Shown: positions 35,248 through 45,162 of the stretch, in pieces
Layout: every line of letters begins with the position of its first letter
Numbering within the stretch: position 1 is the first letter of the stretch
NCBI GenBank assembly: GCA_016199745.1
Contig: JACQFZ010000006.1
Coordinates: 1 to 64,000, forward strand
Reading direction: 5' to 3'
Source of the DNA: Gammaproteobacteria bacterium
GTDB taxonomy: Bacteria > Pseudomonadota > Gammaproteobacteria > Acidiferrobacterales > Sulfurifustaceae
DNA: 64,000 nt
Notes under the pieces: generated by a model
The model's input: only the letters and a program-made list of their open reading frames with translations
Told to the model about the DNA's origin: nothing
Databases searched by the model: none
Translations under genes and position numbers: made by a program

Positions 35248-35857
35248 ATGGTTAATGCATCGGCCGACGTCGGCGAAGACCCGCAAAAGCAGCACGCGCT
35301 CGATCGAATGAAACGGCGGGCGACGACATTGCTGATCGCCGCCGCCGCCGTGTTCGTTATTGCCTTGGCGATGGAACATGCTTACCCCTGGCTCGGTTAC
35401 CTACGCGCCACCGCCGAAGCCGCCATTGTCGGCGGCTTGGCCGACTGGTTCGCGGTGACGGCGCTATTTCGGCATCCCAATCCCGCACACAGCGATCGTA
35501 CCGGCGCGCAAGAATCGCATCGGCCGGGCGTTGGGAAATTTCGTGCAGCAAAACTTCATGGCACCCGAATTAATCGCCAGCCGCTTGCAGACGCTGCGCT
35601 TGGGCGAGCGCGCCGCCCGTTGGCCCACAGTGCCGGCGAATGCCGAACGGGTGTCGCGAACCGTCGCCCAAGGTCTGGCCGGCGCCGTGCGTTTGCTGCG
35701 CGACGAGGACGTGCAATCGTTGATCGACCAGGCGCTGATTACGCGCCTACGCAACACCAAAGTCGCGCCGCTGCTCGGCGGCGTTCTCGCCCTGCTCACA
35801 GCCAACGGCCGCCATCAAGAGTTGCTCGACTATACCGTTAGCCGATGGATGAGCTGA
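35248..35857 (+). pseudogene. DUF445 membrane protein, frameshifted and truncated
   Basis: The first frame gives a typical DUF445 start (RRATTLLIAAAAVFVIALAM, then GGLADWFAVTALFRHP). Directly after FRHP about 10 bases are missing and the continuation (PIPHTAIVPARKNRIGRALG, NFVQQNFMAPELIASRL) lies in another frame. It runs to a stop at 35857 after ~200 residues, while family members have about 400. Two separate lesions are therefore present. The family is an inner-membrane protein of unknown function. Confidence 0.85.
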
Positions 35858-36065
35858 GCGCGAACAACAACGTTCGAGTTGTTGCGACTTCTCTCTTAAC
35901 CCGTAATAACCGCGTTCATACGCTTTCTATGATCGCGATTCGCCGCCGAACAGCTGATATTTGTAGTGGCGTTGAAATGACACAAGAACAGCCCCGTTGC
36001 GCGAAACCGATGAACCCCGTTAGCGTCTGTCAACGGATAACGGCTTTCGCACAGGAGTGCTCAAG

Positions 36066-37055
36066 ATGTCATACGACGACGTGCTCACCCTCCCTTCGAC
36101 TCATTCCGCGACTGAACACGGCGTCTTTGTAGCGCCGCTGATCGACTCGGCGGCGCTGATCAACTTTTTCGACGAGCAGGGCTACGCCGTTATTCGCAAT
36201 GTCGTTTCGAAAGAAGTTTGTCGACACGCCATCGAGGCATTCAACCGCGACGTTAAACCCGATAAGCGTTTCTTCAAGCGCCACGAGTCGGGCACTTTCG
36301 AGCGACATGTGTTCACCGAAGCCGGATTCATGAAGTACCCGATCATGAATATTCAAGATCTTTCGGGACGGAGACTGGAAGCGTTTCGCCGCGCCGGGCT
36401 CGACGTCTTGACCTATCGCCGCCTGCAAGACGTGCTCGCGGCACTGTTCGGCGAGAGCGGCAAAATCATTCATACGATGTACTTCGACGGCAACCAACAA
36501 ACGTGGCCGCATCGCGGCAGTCATTACATCGACTCCGAGCAAATCGGCCGCATGGCCGGTGTATGGGTGGCGGCCGAGGACATCCATGTCGGCGCCGGCC
36601 GCTTTTTTGTGCACGCACGCAGCCATCGCGCTGACATACCGACCGACGGCCAGGATCCCAATGGCCACGACTACAAGCAGAAGCTGGCGGAGTTTATCGA
36701 CAAACACGCCGCCGAATTTCCGCGCGTTGCGCCGACGCTGCAACAGGGCGACGTTATCTTATGGTCGAGCCTGACGATTCACGGCAGCCTTGCCACCACG
36801 ACGCCTGAATATTCGCGCCGCTCGTTTACTGCCCATTACATTCCGGCCAGCCACCGCTATCGCTGGATGCAGCGTTTTCCAGGCTCGGATCACAACATCG
36901 TCGTCAACGGCGTCGAGATCACGCAGCACTTGGATCAAATGCGCTGGCCACTGCAGCTCGAGCACCGACTCCGCGCCGACTCGCCGCCACTCTATAAGAT
37001 CTACTATTTGGCCAAGCAGACTCGACGGAAACTGTTACAGACGATAAGCCGGTAA
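36066..37055 (+). CDS. Phytanoyl-CoA dioxygenase-family protein (Fe(II)/2-oxoglutarate oxygenase)
   Basis: The 329-residue protein has the double-stranded beta-helix order of PhyH-type oxygenases: an N-terminal helix with GYAVIRNVVSKEVC, a first iron-ligand region TWPHRGSHYIDSE, GRFFVHARSHR, and the distal histidine and arginine in IHGSLATTTPEYSRRSF. The first ligand motif is not a plain HxD; His and Asp are separated differently, so assignment of the ligands is uncertain. AGGAG 8 bases before ATG 36066 supports the start. Bacterial members often hydroxylate secondary metabolites or small acids; the substrate is unknown. Confidence 0.78.
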   Translation: MSYDDVLTLPSTHSATEHGVFVAPLIDSAALINFFDEQGYAVIRNVVSKEVCRHAIEAFNRDVKPDKRFFKRHESGTFERHVFTEAGFMKYPIMNIQDLSGRRLEAFRRAGLDVLTYRRLQDVLAALFGESGKIIHTMYFDGNQQTWPHRGSHYIDSEQIGRMAGVWVAAEDIHVGAGRFFVHARSHRADIPTDGQDPNGHDYKQKLAEFIDKHAAEFPRVAPTLQQGDVILWSSLTIHGSLATTTPEYSRRSFTAHYIPASHRYRWMQRFPGSDHNIVVNGVEITQHLDQMRWPLQLEHRLRADSPPLYKIYYLAKQTRRKLLQTISR

Positions 37056-37319
37056 CAACAACGGAAGATTGAATCGCCGTTTTCGGCGGTGATTGCTTGC
37101 GGTCGTCGCGCTTCAACCCGGGATGATCAACTTGAGTTCCCGAACCACGGGGTTTTCCGGTCCAATATCCAGCGACTGTGGTAAATCGACGCTAATGAAT
37201 ACGGGTGAAACCATAGTTCTAGCCCGTCGGAGTTAAGTCACCCGTCGGGCGACATTGCAAAGCGTGGGAAATTAATTACGCTGAACTCAGGGGTCATGCA
37301 TCGAGGAGCGAGTGCGCCG

Positions 37320-38246
37320 ATGGAAGAAGACGACAAAAAAACCGTTATCACGAACATGAAAGGCCATTTGCCAGAGGCGGACGTGCCTGCCAAGCAGCAG
37401 GTATGCGTCGTCGTCATTGCCGGTGCTACCGCCGGAATGATGTATAAGCTTCCGGAATTAGGCGAACTCTACATCGGCCGTGCCGCCGACGCCGGCATCT
37501 GCATCGACGAAGAAGGCGTCTCGCGCAAGCATGCGCGCTTGTCGATCGCGTCGCACCGAGTCATTCTGGCTGACCTGGGCTCGACCAACGGTACTTTCGT
37601 CAACGGTACGAAAATTACCGAACGAGCCCTGCAAGACGGCGACAAAATTCAGATCGGTCCACAAACCGTCCTCAAATTTCAGTATCAGGATGCGCTCGAA
37701 GAACATTTCCAACGCAAGCTGTTCGACAACGCGGTTAAGGACGGTCTCACCGGCGTCTATAACAAAAAATATTTTCTCGATCGTATCGAGACCGACGTTG
37801 CCTACGCCAAACGCCATCAAACGCCGCTCACGCTACTCATTCTCGATATCGACCATTTCAAGAAGGTCAACGACAACTACGGACATCTGGCCGGTGACTA
37901 CGTACTGAAGGAACTTGCGGTGTTGGTGAAGCGGACTATTCGCAGCGAAGACGTCCTGGCGCGCTTCGGCGGCGAAGAGTTCGTGGTGCTCATGCGCGAC
38001 GCCGACGACGAGAAGGCGCTGATGCTGGCCGAACGCTTGCGTCGCATCGTTGAGCAAACCGTCGTTACGTATGAAGATAAACGTATCCCTATGACGATCA
38101 GCATCGGCATCGGCACGATGAGCGCGTCACCGCAGAACCCGCCGATTCAGAATGCCACTGACCTCGTGAACTGCGCCGACCGCTACCTCTATCAGGCCAA
38201 ACGCGGCGGACGAAATCGCGTCATCGGCCGAACCAACGATCAATAA
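37320..38246 (+). CDS. FHA-GGDEF protein, diguanylate cyclase
   Basis: The 308-residue protein joins an N-terminal FHA phosphothreonine-binding domain (SRKHARL, GSTNGTFVNG) to a GGDEF cyclase domain whose motif is FGGEEF, with the allosteric I-site RSED five residues before it. It should make cyclic di-GMP under control of a phosphorylated partner. An ATG at 37296 is also in frame; I prefer 37320, which follows GAGGAG. No kinase or phosphatase gene adjoins it. The 240 bases before it hold no gene. Confidence 0.9.
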   Translation: MEEDDKKTVITNMKGHLPEADVPAKQQVCVVVIAGATAGMMYKLPELGELYIGRAADAGICIDEEGVSRKHARLSIASHRVILADLGSTNGTFVNGTKITERALQDGDKIQIGPQTVLKFQYQDALEEHFQRKLFDNAVKDGLTGVYNKKYFLDRIETDVAYAKRHQTPLTLLILDIDHFKKVNDNYGHLAGDYVLKELAVLVKRTIRSEDVLARFGGEEFVVLMRDADDEKALMLAERLRRIVEQTVVTYEDKRIPMTISIGIGTMSASPQNPPIQNATDLVNCADRYLYQAKRGGRNRVIGRTNDQ

Positions 38247-38346
38247 CAGCGCGCGCTAGCGGTTTTCCAGTCGGTGTATCTAACAGCAACGCGCACCATC
38301 CAGTACTTTTACTTCTGAATCACTCCAGTCGCGTTTCCTAACCTGC

Positions 38347-39240
38347 TTAAAGGTTGGCCGTTTGTTCGCGCAGATACTGCCATAACCTATTGGCGATCGG
38401 ACCATGCGATACACCGTGGCGGCGAGCGGCGACCAGTTGCAGCTCGCTTTCGGCAAAGTGCTGACCGGCGATCGACAACAAACGGCCGTCGCGAAGCTCC
38501 TGCTCGATCAAGAACAGCGGCATGTGTCCCCAGCCCATGCCTTGAAGAATAATTTCTTTCTTCATGAACTGATCGCTGACCGTCCAACGATGCGCGCCTT
38601 CGATTAGGAAATAATCGTGCGTTATCGAATGACGTGCGCTATCGCGGATGACACACTGTACGCGGTTTTGCATCTGTTCCGGACTCATTGATCTCGATAT
38701 CGGAAAAGGCAGAAACCCCGGCGCGACGACGGGCACGAGTCGGACACGCGTGAAATCTATGGACTCGAGGCGTTGGTCGCTTTTATCGATCTGATGCAAA
38801 ATGAGGTCGGCGTCGCCGTCGAGCAAACGTTCCGCCGGGCCGGCGAGCGCTTCGAAGTGCAAATGCAAGCGGGTATTGGAACAGTCGCTGAAAAACCGTT
38901 TCAGCAGCCCCAACGTCTGCGGCAGCGGGCACAAATCGCCGATGACAACGCGTAACTCGCTCTCTTCGCCCTTGGCTAACTGTCCGGCATAGGTACGCAG
39001 GTTGTCGAAATGCTGCAACAACAATCGTGCCCGCGGATGAAACGCTGTTCCTTCCTCCGTTAACGTCACGCGATAGCCGCTGCGATCCAACAGTTGCAGA
39101 TTGAGCCGCTGCTCCAAACTTTTTACCGCGGCATGCACGGTCGGATGCGTACGATGCAGTTTATCGGCCGCCGCCTGGAAACTGCCTTCAGTCGCGACTG
39201 CAACAAAGCAGGCCAATTCATGGATCGTCACATCGTTCAT
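38347..39240 (-). CDS. LysR-family transcriptional regulator
   Basis: The 297-residue protein starts MNDVTIHELACFVAVATEGS, with a LysR helix-turn-helix (FQAAADKLHRTHPTVHAAVK). The helix lacks the usual SQPAVS recognition and reads THPTVHA. The effector domain follows. ATG 39240 is preferred to the TTG at 39270. It is divergent from the quinone oxidoreductase gene (105-base spacer) and probably regulates it. Confidence 0.87.
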   Translation of the reverse strand: MNDVTIHELACFVAVATEGSFQAAADKLHRTHPTVHAAVKSLEQRLNLQLLDRSGYRVTLTEEGTAFHPRARLLLQHFDNLRTYAGQLAKGEESELRVVIGDLCPLPQTLGLLKRFFSDCSNTRLHLHFEALAGPAERLLDGDADLILHQIDKSDQRLESIDFTRVRLVPVVAPGFLPFPISRSMSPEQMQNRVQCVIRDSARHSITHDYFLIEGAHRWTVSDQFMKKEIILQGMGWGHMPLFLIEQELRDGRLLSIAGQHFAESELQLVAARRHGVSHGPIANRLWQYLREQTANL

Positions 39241-39345
39241 ATCGTCGGAAATCCCTACAGAGATGTTCAAAAATTCGTAATTTCATCCATCGCTATGCCT
39301 GGTTACATTCGCTGCGACAACAACAAGCCTTCGGAGAAAGAGTCG

Positions 39346-40329
39346 ATGCGTGCAATTGTAATTCAACAATACGGTGGGCCGGAGCAATTGATGATCCAAG
39401 AACTGCCGATACCAGAACCAAAAGCGGGCGAGGTCGTTATTCGGGTACACGCGTTCGGGTTGAATCGCGCCGAGACCTACATGCGTAAAGGTGCATGGGG
39501 CGACGTGGCGCAAGTGAGCGGTATCGAGTGTGTCGGCACAGTTGTGTCCGATTCTAGCGGCCACCTGCCGACAGGACAAAAAGTGGCGGCGCTGATGGGC
39601 GGCATGGGTCGCCGCTTCAACGGCAGCTACGCCGAGTTCACGCGCGTGCCGGCAGCGAATGTGGCACCGTTGACATCGACATTGGCATGGGAAGAATTAG
39701 CGGCGCTCCCAGAATCATACGCGACCGCTTGGAGTTGTCTGCATCAAAATTTGGCGATCGAGCCCAATCAGACACTGATGATCCGGGGCGCTACATCGGC
39801 GCTCGGGCAGGCGGCGCTGAACATCGCGAGACACCACGGTGTACGCGTTATCGCCGGTACTCGCAGTCCCGACAAGTTGCCCACGCTGAAGGCACTGGGC
39901 GCAGAATGCGTTTTATTGGAATCTGCCGATCTGGCGCGCGACGTTCGGCAACATTATTCGCAAGGCGTCGACGCCGTTCTCGATATCATCGGCAACAGCA
40001 CTGTTCTCAATTCGCTCGCGGCGGTGCGCCGACACGGTCGTGTATGTCTTGCCGGATTCCTCGGCGGCGGTACGCCGATTAGTTCATTCGATCCGTTGTC
40101 GCAGATGCCGAGCGGAGTACACTTGAGTTTCTTTGCTAGCTTCATGTTCGGCACGCCTGAGTTCCCATTGTCGCAAGTGCCGCTGCAATCTATTGTGGAG
40201 CGTGCCGAGAGCGGCGTGTATCGAGCGAAGCCGGCTCGCGTTTTTCGTTTCGACGAGATTCAAGAAGCGCATCGATTAATGGAGACCGATCGAGCGAATG
40301 GTAAGTTGGTCGTAAGACTGGCCAGCTAA
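39346..40329 (+). CDS. Zinc-independent medium-chain dehydrogenase/reductase, quinone oxidoreductase type
   Basis: The 327-residue protein has an N-terminal GroES-like domain (GLNRAETYMRKG) and a Rossmann domain with IRGATSALGQAALNIARHHG, where the usual GGAGGVG is replaced by GATSALG. No catalytic zinc ligands are visible, as in NADPH:quinone reductases. GGAGAAAG before ATG 39346 supports the start. A LysR gene lies divergent upstream and an esterase gene follows after 28 bases, so the two enzymes may form one operon. Confidence 0.87.
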   Translation: MRAIVIQQYGGPEQLMIQELPIPEPKAGEVVIRVHAFGLNRAETYMRKGAWGDVAQVSGIECVGTVVSDSSGHLPTGQKVAALMGGMGRRFNGSYAEFTRVPAANVAPLTSTLAWEELAALPESYATAWSCLHQNLAIEPNQTLMIRGATSALGQAALNIARHHGVRVIAGTRSPDKLPTLKALGAECVLLESADLARDVRQHYSQGVDAVLDIIGNSTVLNSLAAVRRHGRVCLAGFLGGGTPISSFDPLSQMPSGVHLSFFASFMFGTPEFPLSQVPLQSIVERAESGVYRAKPARVFRFDEIQEAHRLMETDRANGKLVVRLAS

Positions 40330-40357
40330 CGAGGTGCAGGTCGCCCGGCACAAAGGC

Positions 40358-40936
40358 ATGATTGTTTATCTACATGGCTTTAACAGCGGCGGTACCTCGG
40401 GCAAAGCCGCATGGCTACGCCAGCACTTGCCCGACATTACGGTGTTGTCGCCGACATATCCGGTACAGCTGGCGGATGCGGCGCCAACGTTTTTGCGCAA
40501 CTACCTAGCGCGGGCGCGGCAGGAGCAACCGCCGGATAAAAGGTTATTGCTGATAGGAAGCTCACTCGGTGGCTTGTGGGCGCGATATCTCGCGCCGGAA
40601 TTGGGCGCGGGTATCGTCCTGATCAATCCAGCCATGCATCCCGAGACAGATCTATTGTCGGCGGTGGGCCCGAATAAAAACGAGGCGACTGACGAGGAAT
40701 ACATTTTGACCGACGCGCAGGTCAAAGCACTGGCACGGTATCAAATGTCCATGTGCCATCCGAACGTGCCGACGTTGGTACTGCTGGACGAAGCCGACGA
40801 GTTGCTTGACTACCGCGAAGCGCAATCGTTCTATCGGGATTGCGGACAGGTGATCGTCTATCCCGGCGGCTCACACCGGTTCGACCATCTACCCGACGCG
40901 TTACCGGAGATTCGGCGATTGCACGATAATTTATGA
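40358..40936 (+). CDS. YqiA/YcfP-type small esterase
   Basis: The 192-residue protein starts MIVYLHGFNSGGTSGKAAWL and has GSSLGG as nucleophile elbow, an acid in LLDEADELLDY and a histidine in GGSHRFDHLP, the whole pattern of the UPF0227 / YqiA esterases. A GTG at 40334 is in frame, but the family begins at MIVYLHGF. It is 28 bases after the quinone oxidoreductase gene. The stop overlaps the end of a convergent broken gene. Confidence 0.82.
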   Translation: MIVYLHGFNSGGTSGKAAWLRQHLPDITVLSPTYPVQLADAAPTFLRNYLARARQEQPPDKRLLLIGSSLGGLWARYLAPELGAGIVLINPAMHPETDLLSAVGPNKNEATDEEYILTDAQVKALARYQMSMCHPNVPTLVLLDEADELLDYREAQSFYRDCGQVIVYPGGSHRFDHLPDALPEIRRLHDNL

Positions 40937-41215
40937 GTGCGCGCGAGCGGTGGATTGGGTAGGCGCTGCTGACGACTGCCTGTTGGCGCGCACCCAGACA
41001 ACAAGGTCCTTTGGATAAACCATGTGATCGATGGCGGCGTCGTCGATGTCGTGGAGATAAGCCACGGCTCCCGCCTCGAATGCCCAATACAATAGCCAAA
41101 GTAGTCACCGTCTGTGCCATTGATAAGCAAATGGCCGTCGTGCCAGGGAGCGAGCTTCATCGCTGGATACCAGGCGTCAACATACTGCTGTAGAAAGTTG
41201 AGCGCGCACAAACCT
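40931..41215 (-). pseudogene. Frameshifted hypothetical gene, 3' part
   Basis: The minus strand first reads FLQQYVDAWYPAMKLAPWHD then GHLLINGTDGDYFGY. At about 41100 a one-base shift leads to WAFEAGAVAYLHDIDDAAID then HMVYPKDLVVWVRANRQ and stop at 40933-40931. Both parts look like genuine coding sequence of one protein. The 5' part is absent. I do not recognise the family. The last three bases precede the stop of the convergent esterase gene. Confidence 0.55.
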
Positions 41216-41223
41216 TGCGGTAT

Positions 41224-41239
41224 CCCCGCTTTCGCGGGG
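41224..41239. repeat. CCCCGC / GCGGGG hairpin repeat
   Basis: CCCCGCTTTCGCGGGG is a perfect 6-bp stem with a four-base loop. The motif CCCGCTTTCGCGGG is a common dispersed intergenic repeat of proteobacteria. The surrounding 130 bases to the peroxiredoxin stop show no gene. Confidence 0.5.
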
Positions 41240-41345
41240 GACCCGTCTCGACACCACAGCGGCGAAACGCCACAGCGGCGATTTCCAGGTAGCGCCATTG
41301 CAAACCGCTACCTATTACTCCTCTAGCGCATCCCTGCGCTGTATC

Positions 41346-42005
41346 TCAAGCCGGCGGCGGAGTCACCCGCAGATAGGGCTTAACGGCCTTCCAGCCACCG
41401 GGGAATTTTTCTTTCGCCTGCTCATCGCTCACCGATGTTGGAATGATCACGTCCTGGCCGGGTTTCCAATCGGCCGGGGTCGCAACGTTGTGCTTGGCAT
41501 TGAGCTGTAACGCGTCGATCGCGCGCAGCACTTCCGAGAAGTTACGACCGACCGCCATTGGATAGGTGAGCACGAGCTTCACCTTTTTATCCGGACCGAC
41601 GACGAACACCGAGCGCACCGTGGCATTGTCGACCGCCGTGCGTCCGGCAGCGTTGCCGCTGGCGTTCGGATGGATCATGCCGTAGAGCTTCGCCACCGTC
41701 AGATCGCTATCGCCGATCAGCGGATAGTTCGGCGCAGTACCGGTCGCGTCGCCGATGTCTTTGGACCAGCGCTTATGATCGTCCACCGAGTCGATGCTCA
41801 AGCCAATCACTTTGGTGTTGCGCTTGTCGAACTCTGGCTTGAGCTTGGCGACGGCGCCGAGCTCGGTCGTGCACACCGGCGTGAAATCCTTGGGGTGCGA
41901 GAACAACACCACCCAGCCATTGCCGATCCAGTCGTGAAAACGGATGTGCCCTTCCGTGGTTTCCGCCTCGAAGTCGGGCGCGATGTCACCGATTTGTATT
42001 GCCAT
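41346..42005 (-). CDS. 1-Cys peroxiredoxin (Prx6 type)
   Basis: The 219-residue cytoplasmic enzyme reduces peroxides. The peroxidatic Cys45 is in DFTPVCTTE, with the conserved arginine in the middle region (NATVRSVFVVGPDKKVKL). The long C-terminal domain (HNVATPADWKPGQDVIIPTS) is diagnostic for Prx6. GAGGAGG before ATG 42005 decides the start. It is followed by nothing in the same direction that seems related. Confidence 0.93.
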   Translation of the reverse strand: MAIQIGDIAPDFEAETTEGHIRFHDWIGNGWVVLFSHPKDFTPVCTTELGAVAKLKPEFDKRNTKVIGLSIDSVDDHKRWSKDIGDATGTAPNYPLIGDSDLTVAKLYGMIHPNASGNAAGRTAVDNATVRSVFVVGPDKKVKLVLTYPMAVGRNFSEVLRAIDALQLNAKHNVATPADWKPGQDVIIPTSVSDEQAKEKFPGGWKAVKPYLRVTPPPA

Positions 42006-42201
42006 AAAAACCTCCTCGTAATCGTTCACGGAAACGCTCGCTTGCGGCGAACGCAGAGGCAGGATGTTACCACTCGCGCTGGGCGCTGCTAGATGAGATG
42101 GCTATATCCATATGTGTGTCAGGGTTCATGGGCGAAACATCGCGGCACACCGTTACCGCAACTTTGCCGAAAGCGCCTGTTTCTTGTGCTGAATCGCGAA
42201 T

Positions 42202-44748
42202 CTACCGCGACCTGTCGCCCGCATTAAGCGTGCGCGCTTTGGCGCCGCGCAACACGCGATTCAACTCATCGGTATTGGCAGGTTTTACCAGATGCTCGTC
42301 GAAGCCTGCCTGCAGCGCCCGTTCACGGTCATCTGACCGACCGTAGCCCGTTAAAGCGATCAGACGCAGTCCCGGATCACCGAGCTTCAGCTTTCGAGCG
42401 ACCTCGTAACCGTTGATCCGCGGAAGGCCGATGTCGATGAGGGCCACATCGGGGCGCAGCGCCAGTGCCCTCTCGATACCGGTATGTCCGTCCTCGGCTT
42501 GGTAAACCTCGTGGCCGGCGATCTCCAGCATTACCCGCAACGATTCGCGCGCGTCGGCGTTGTCTTCGATGATGAGGACGCGGCGCGACACCGGCGGCAA
42601 GGGGATGGCCACATCGATCACCGACCGGTCGTGTTGAGGCGGCGCAATGCACGGCAAGCGGACAACAAACAAACTGCCGCACCCAGGCCCGTCGCTGTGG
42701 CCCTCGACACGGCCACCGTGCTGCTCGACCAAGCGCTGTACTAGCGTGAGACCGATTCCCAATCCGCCGGCACCGCGATCGATACTGCACGCTCCCTGAG
42801 TAAAGAGATCGAACACATGTGGCAACAGATCAGACGGGATACCAATGCCATTGTCCTGCACACGAATAACGGCGGTATCATGCTCGCGCTGTGCCGATAC
42901 GCGGATCGTACCGCCTGCCGGCGTATATTTAAGAGCATTGGTCAGCAGATTCGTGATGATTTGATCGAGGCGGGCGTGGTCGACATTGGCCCATACGGAT
43001 TCAGTGTGAACGTCGATAGCGTGCGAACGACAACGACCGGCATCGGTGAGCGCCGCCACGCATCGTGCGAGCGCTTCGCCTACGCACATGGGCCGCCGCA
43101 CCAGAATGTTTTTTCCCGATGTCACGCGCGTAACATCGAGAAGATCGTTCATCAAGCGTGTGAGATGGTCGGTCTGGCGGCGGATGATGTCCAACACACG
43201 GTCGGGAATCCCTTCGGCGGAATTTCGCGTGCGGTACAACACGCTGGTCGCATTGCTGATCGCCGATAGCGGGTTACGTAACTCGTGACTCAACATGGCG
43301 AGGAATTCGTCCTTGGCGCGGTTCGCAGCTTCTGCTTCCGCGCGAGCGCTGCGCTCCGACGCATGTGCGCGCAGTTGTTCGGTGACATCGTTGTATACCG
43401 CAACGGCACCGACGACCTGACCCGCGTCGCGCAATGGTGTCGAGTGAACACGGACAGTCACGCGCGAACCGTCGCCACGGATGAAATCCATGTCTTCGTC
43501 GGCGACGACTTCGCCGTCATGTACGGAACGCGCAAGCGGCCATTCATCCGGCGTGTAGGGACAGCCGTTCGGGTGAAAGCCTTGCCACTTGCTGTAATCG
43601 GCACACGAATCCGTTTGCACGAACGGTCGTCGATGAATTTTCTCCACCTGCTTATTGGCATACACCAATCGGCCCGATGGCGCTTCGGCAATTATCACGG
43701 CGGCCTGCATCTGCTGCAGTACGGCTTCGAGCCACACATGTTGGCGCTCGGCAGCCGCGCGCAACGCTTCGCGTTCGATCACGCCGCGCTGGCGCTCCAT
43801 GACCAGCGCGGCGATAGGTAACGTCGTTACGGCAATCGTCCCCATGAAAACCTGTAACAGCAGCAGCGACTCGTTGCGTGTTAACAGGGCGAACGGCCCG
43901 TAACCATAGCTCGTCGCCAATGTCGCGATTAACGTCAGTAACGCCACCGCGGCGGTGACCTCGCGTTGGCCAAAACGAAACGCCGCCCAAACGAGCGGCG
44001 GCAGACATAGAAACGTCAGCGGATATTTGCTGAACACCGGCGCGACGAACAACAGCACGCCGACAGCGACGACGACCACCAACATCAGCATCGCTTCGAG
44101 CAATCGACCGCTTCGCAAAAAATCGCGAGCATTGTTGTGCCAGTGCATCAATAGCGGTGTAACGATCAAAGCACCGGCGGCGTCGCCCAGCCACCACGTT
44201 AGCCAAATGGGCGCAACGTCGCTCCATTGCGCGTAACCACCGAGCGTTAAACTCGATACGCCGACGGTGGCGCTCACCATTGTGCTGAATAAAGCGGCAA
44301 GCCCAACAAATATGAAAACATTTTTTGCCCGTTCAAAGCAGGCCGGTCCGCCGGCAAAGCGGTTAACGAGGTAAGCGCCGGTGATTCCTTCCAAGGTGTT
44401 GCCGAATGCGATCGCAAGCGAAGTGAGGCTGACACCCGTCGTGGTGACGTTGACGACGAATGCGCCCAGGAGAATCGCCGGCCACACGCGGTAACCGAAA
44501 ATCAGAACGGCGGCGAGAGCAATTCCGGTGGGCGGCCAGACGGCGGAGGCGCTGCGGTGTACGGCGGCGAAATGGAGACCGAACTTACCGGCGAGGATAT
44601 AAACGACTGCCAGCGTTGCGATCAGTAACGCTGGCTGCGCTCGTCGTTGCAGGCGGCCGACGACAGGGTCGCGATCTCGCCCGAGTAATACCGGCGGGCG
44701 GGCTGCGGGCGGCTGCTTGTGACCAGCGCATAAGAAATCAAAGCGCAT
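42202..44748 (-). CDS. MASE1 hybrid histidine kinase with receiver domain
   Basis: The 848-residue protein has a MASE1 membrane-sensor domain with about eight helices (roughly 35-310; WPPTGIALAAVLIFGYRVWP), a PAS domain (~330-455), HisKA with phosphoacceptor in FLAMLSHELRNPL, HATPase_c (NLLTNALKYT, DNGIGIP, GLGIGLTLVQRL) and a C-terminal receiver (VLIIEDNADAR, Asp in ALIDIGLP, Lys in LVKPA). It can thus pass phosphate internally; an external phosphotransfer partner is not nearby. GAGGTGAC before ATG 44748 decides the start. MASE1 often senses small aromatic or lipid-soluble ligands; the signal is unknown. Confidence 0.9.
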   Translation of the reverse strand: MRFDFLCAGHKQPPAARPPVLLGRDRDPVVGRLQRRAQPALLIATLAVVYILAGKFGLHFAAVHRSASAVWPPTGIALAAVLIFGYRVWPAILLGAFVVNVTTTGVSLTSLAIAFGNTLEGITGAYLVNRFAGGPACFERAKNVFIFVGLAALFSTMVSATVGVSSLTLGGYAQWSDVAPIWLTWWLGDAAGALIVTPLLMHWHNNARDFLRSGRLLEAMLMLVVVVAVGVLLFVAPVFSKYPLTFLCLPPLVWAAFRFGQREVTAAVALLTLIATLATSYGYGPFALLTRNESLLLLQVFMGTIAVTTLPIAALVMERQRGVIEREALRAAAERQHVWLEAVLQQMQAAVIIAEAPSGRLVYANKQVEKIHRRPFVQTDSCADYSKWQGFHPNGCPYTPDEWPLARSVHDGEVVADEDMDFIRGDGSRVTVRVHSTPLRDAGQVVGAVAVYNDVTEQLRAHASERSARAEAEAANRAKDEFLAMLSHELRNPLSAISNATSVLYRTRNSAEGIPDRVLDIIRRQTDHLTRLMNDLLDVTRVTSGKNILVRRPMCVGEALARCVAALTDAGRCRSHAIDVHTESVWANVDHARLDQIITNLLTNALKYTPAGGTIRVSAQREHDTAVIRVQDNGIGIPSDLLPHVFDLFTQGACSIDRGAGGLGIGLTLVQRLVEQHGGRVEGHSDGPGCGSLFVVRLPCIAPPQHDRSVIDVAIPLPPVSRRVLIIEDNADARESLRVMLEIAGHEVYQAEDGHTGIERALALRPDVALIDIGLPRINGYEVARKLKLGDPGLRLIALTGYGRSDDRERALQAGFDEHLVKPANTDELNRVLRGAKARTLNAGDRSR

Positions 44749-45162
44749 GCTTGTCACCTCGAGTAGCACACTGTATGGCTGACTCGTGTCACCGGTCCGG
44801 CCCGGAAAGCGTCTCGTGCCATTCCATTGTCGCGAGGAGGGAGGTTACTTTATCACGCCCATTCTGTTCGTCCAGCCTGCAGCGAACGAAACTTGGAAAC
44901 GATAGCGGGTCTAGAAATACACGGCCGCCCGTCGGTGCCCATTTCTTTGAGGCGGCCTGTTATTTGCGTTAAAAATTGCCGACCGCGCGATGGCTCGCCA
45001 CCGTCGTCATAAACCCCGCCGCCGAATCTGTCATTGCTCCGTCATCGACAGCCACTACCTTAAGTGCGCGCATCACATTGCGTCTTGCATATACGATTGC
45101 GATCACACCGAACGCAACACTCGATGCATTCGTCAGCAACAATCAACCAAAGGATCGAACTC
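44749..45162. other. 414-base gap without a supported gene
   Basis: Between the divergent hybrid kinase gene and the phosphoesterase-like gene I see only short frames without ribosome sites. A minus-strand reading near 44960-45120 (SVAFGVIAIVYARRNVMRAL) is hydrophobic and could be a relic, but it has no start and no homologue I recognise. The gap should contain the promoters of both genes. Confidence 0.4.

Noticed and set aside
37056-37295. Possible gene or riboswitch before the FHA-GGDEF gene
   Set aside because: The only hairpin (CACCCGTCGGGCGAC region) is weak and no conserved riboswitch core is recognisable.
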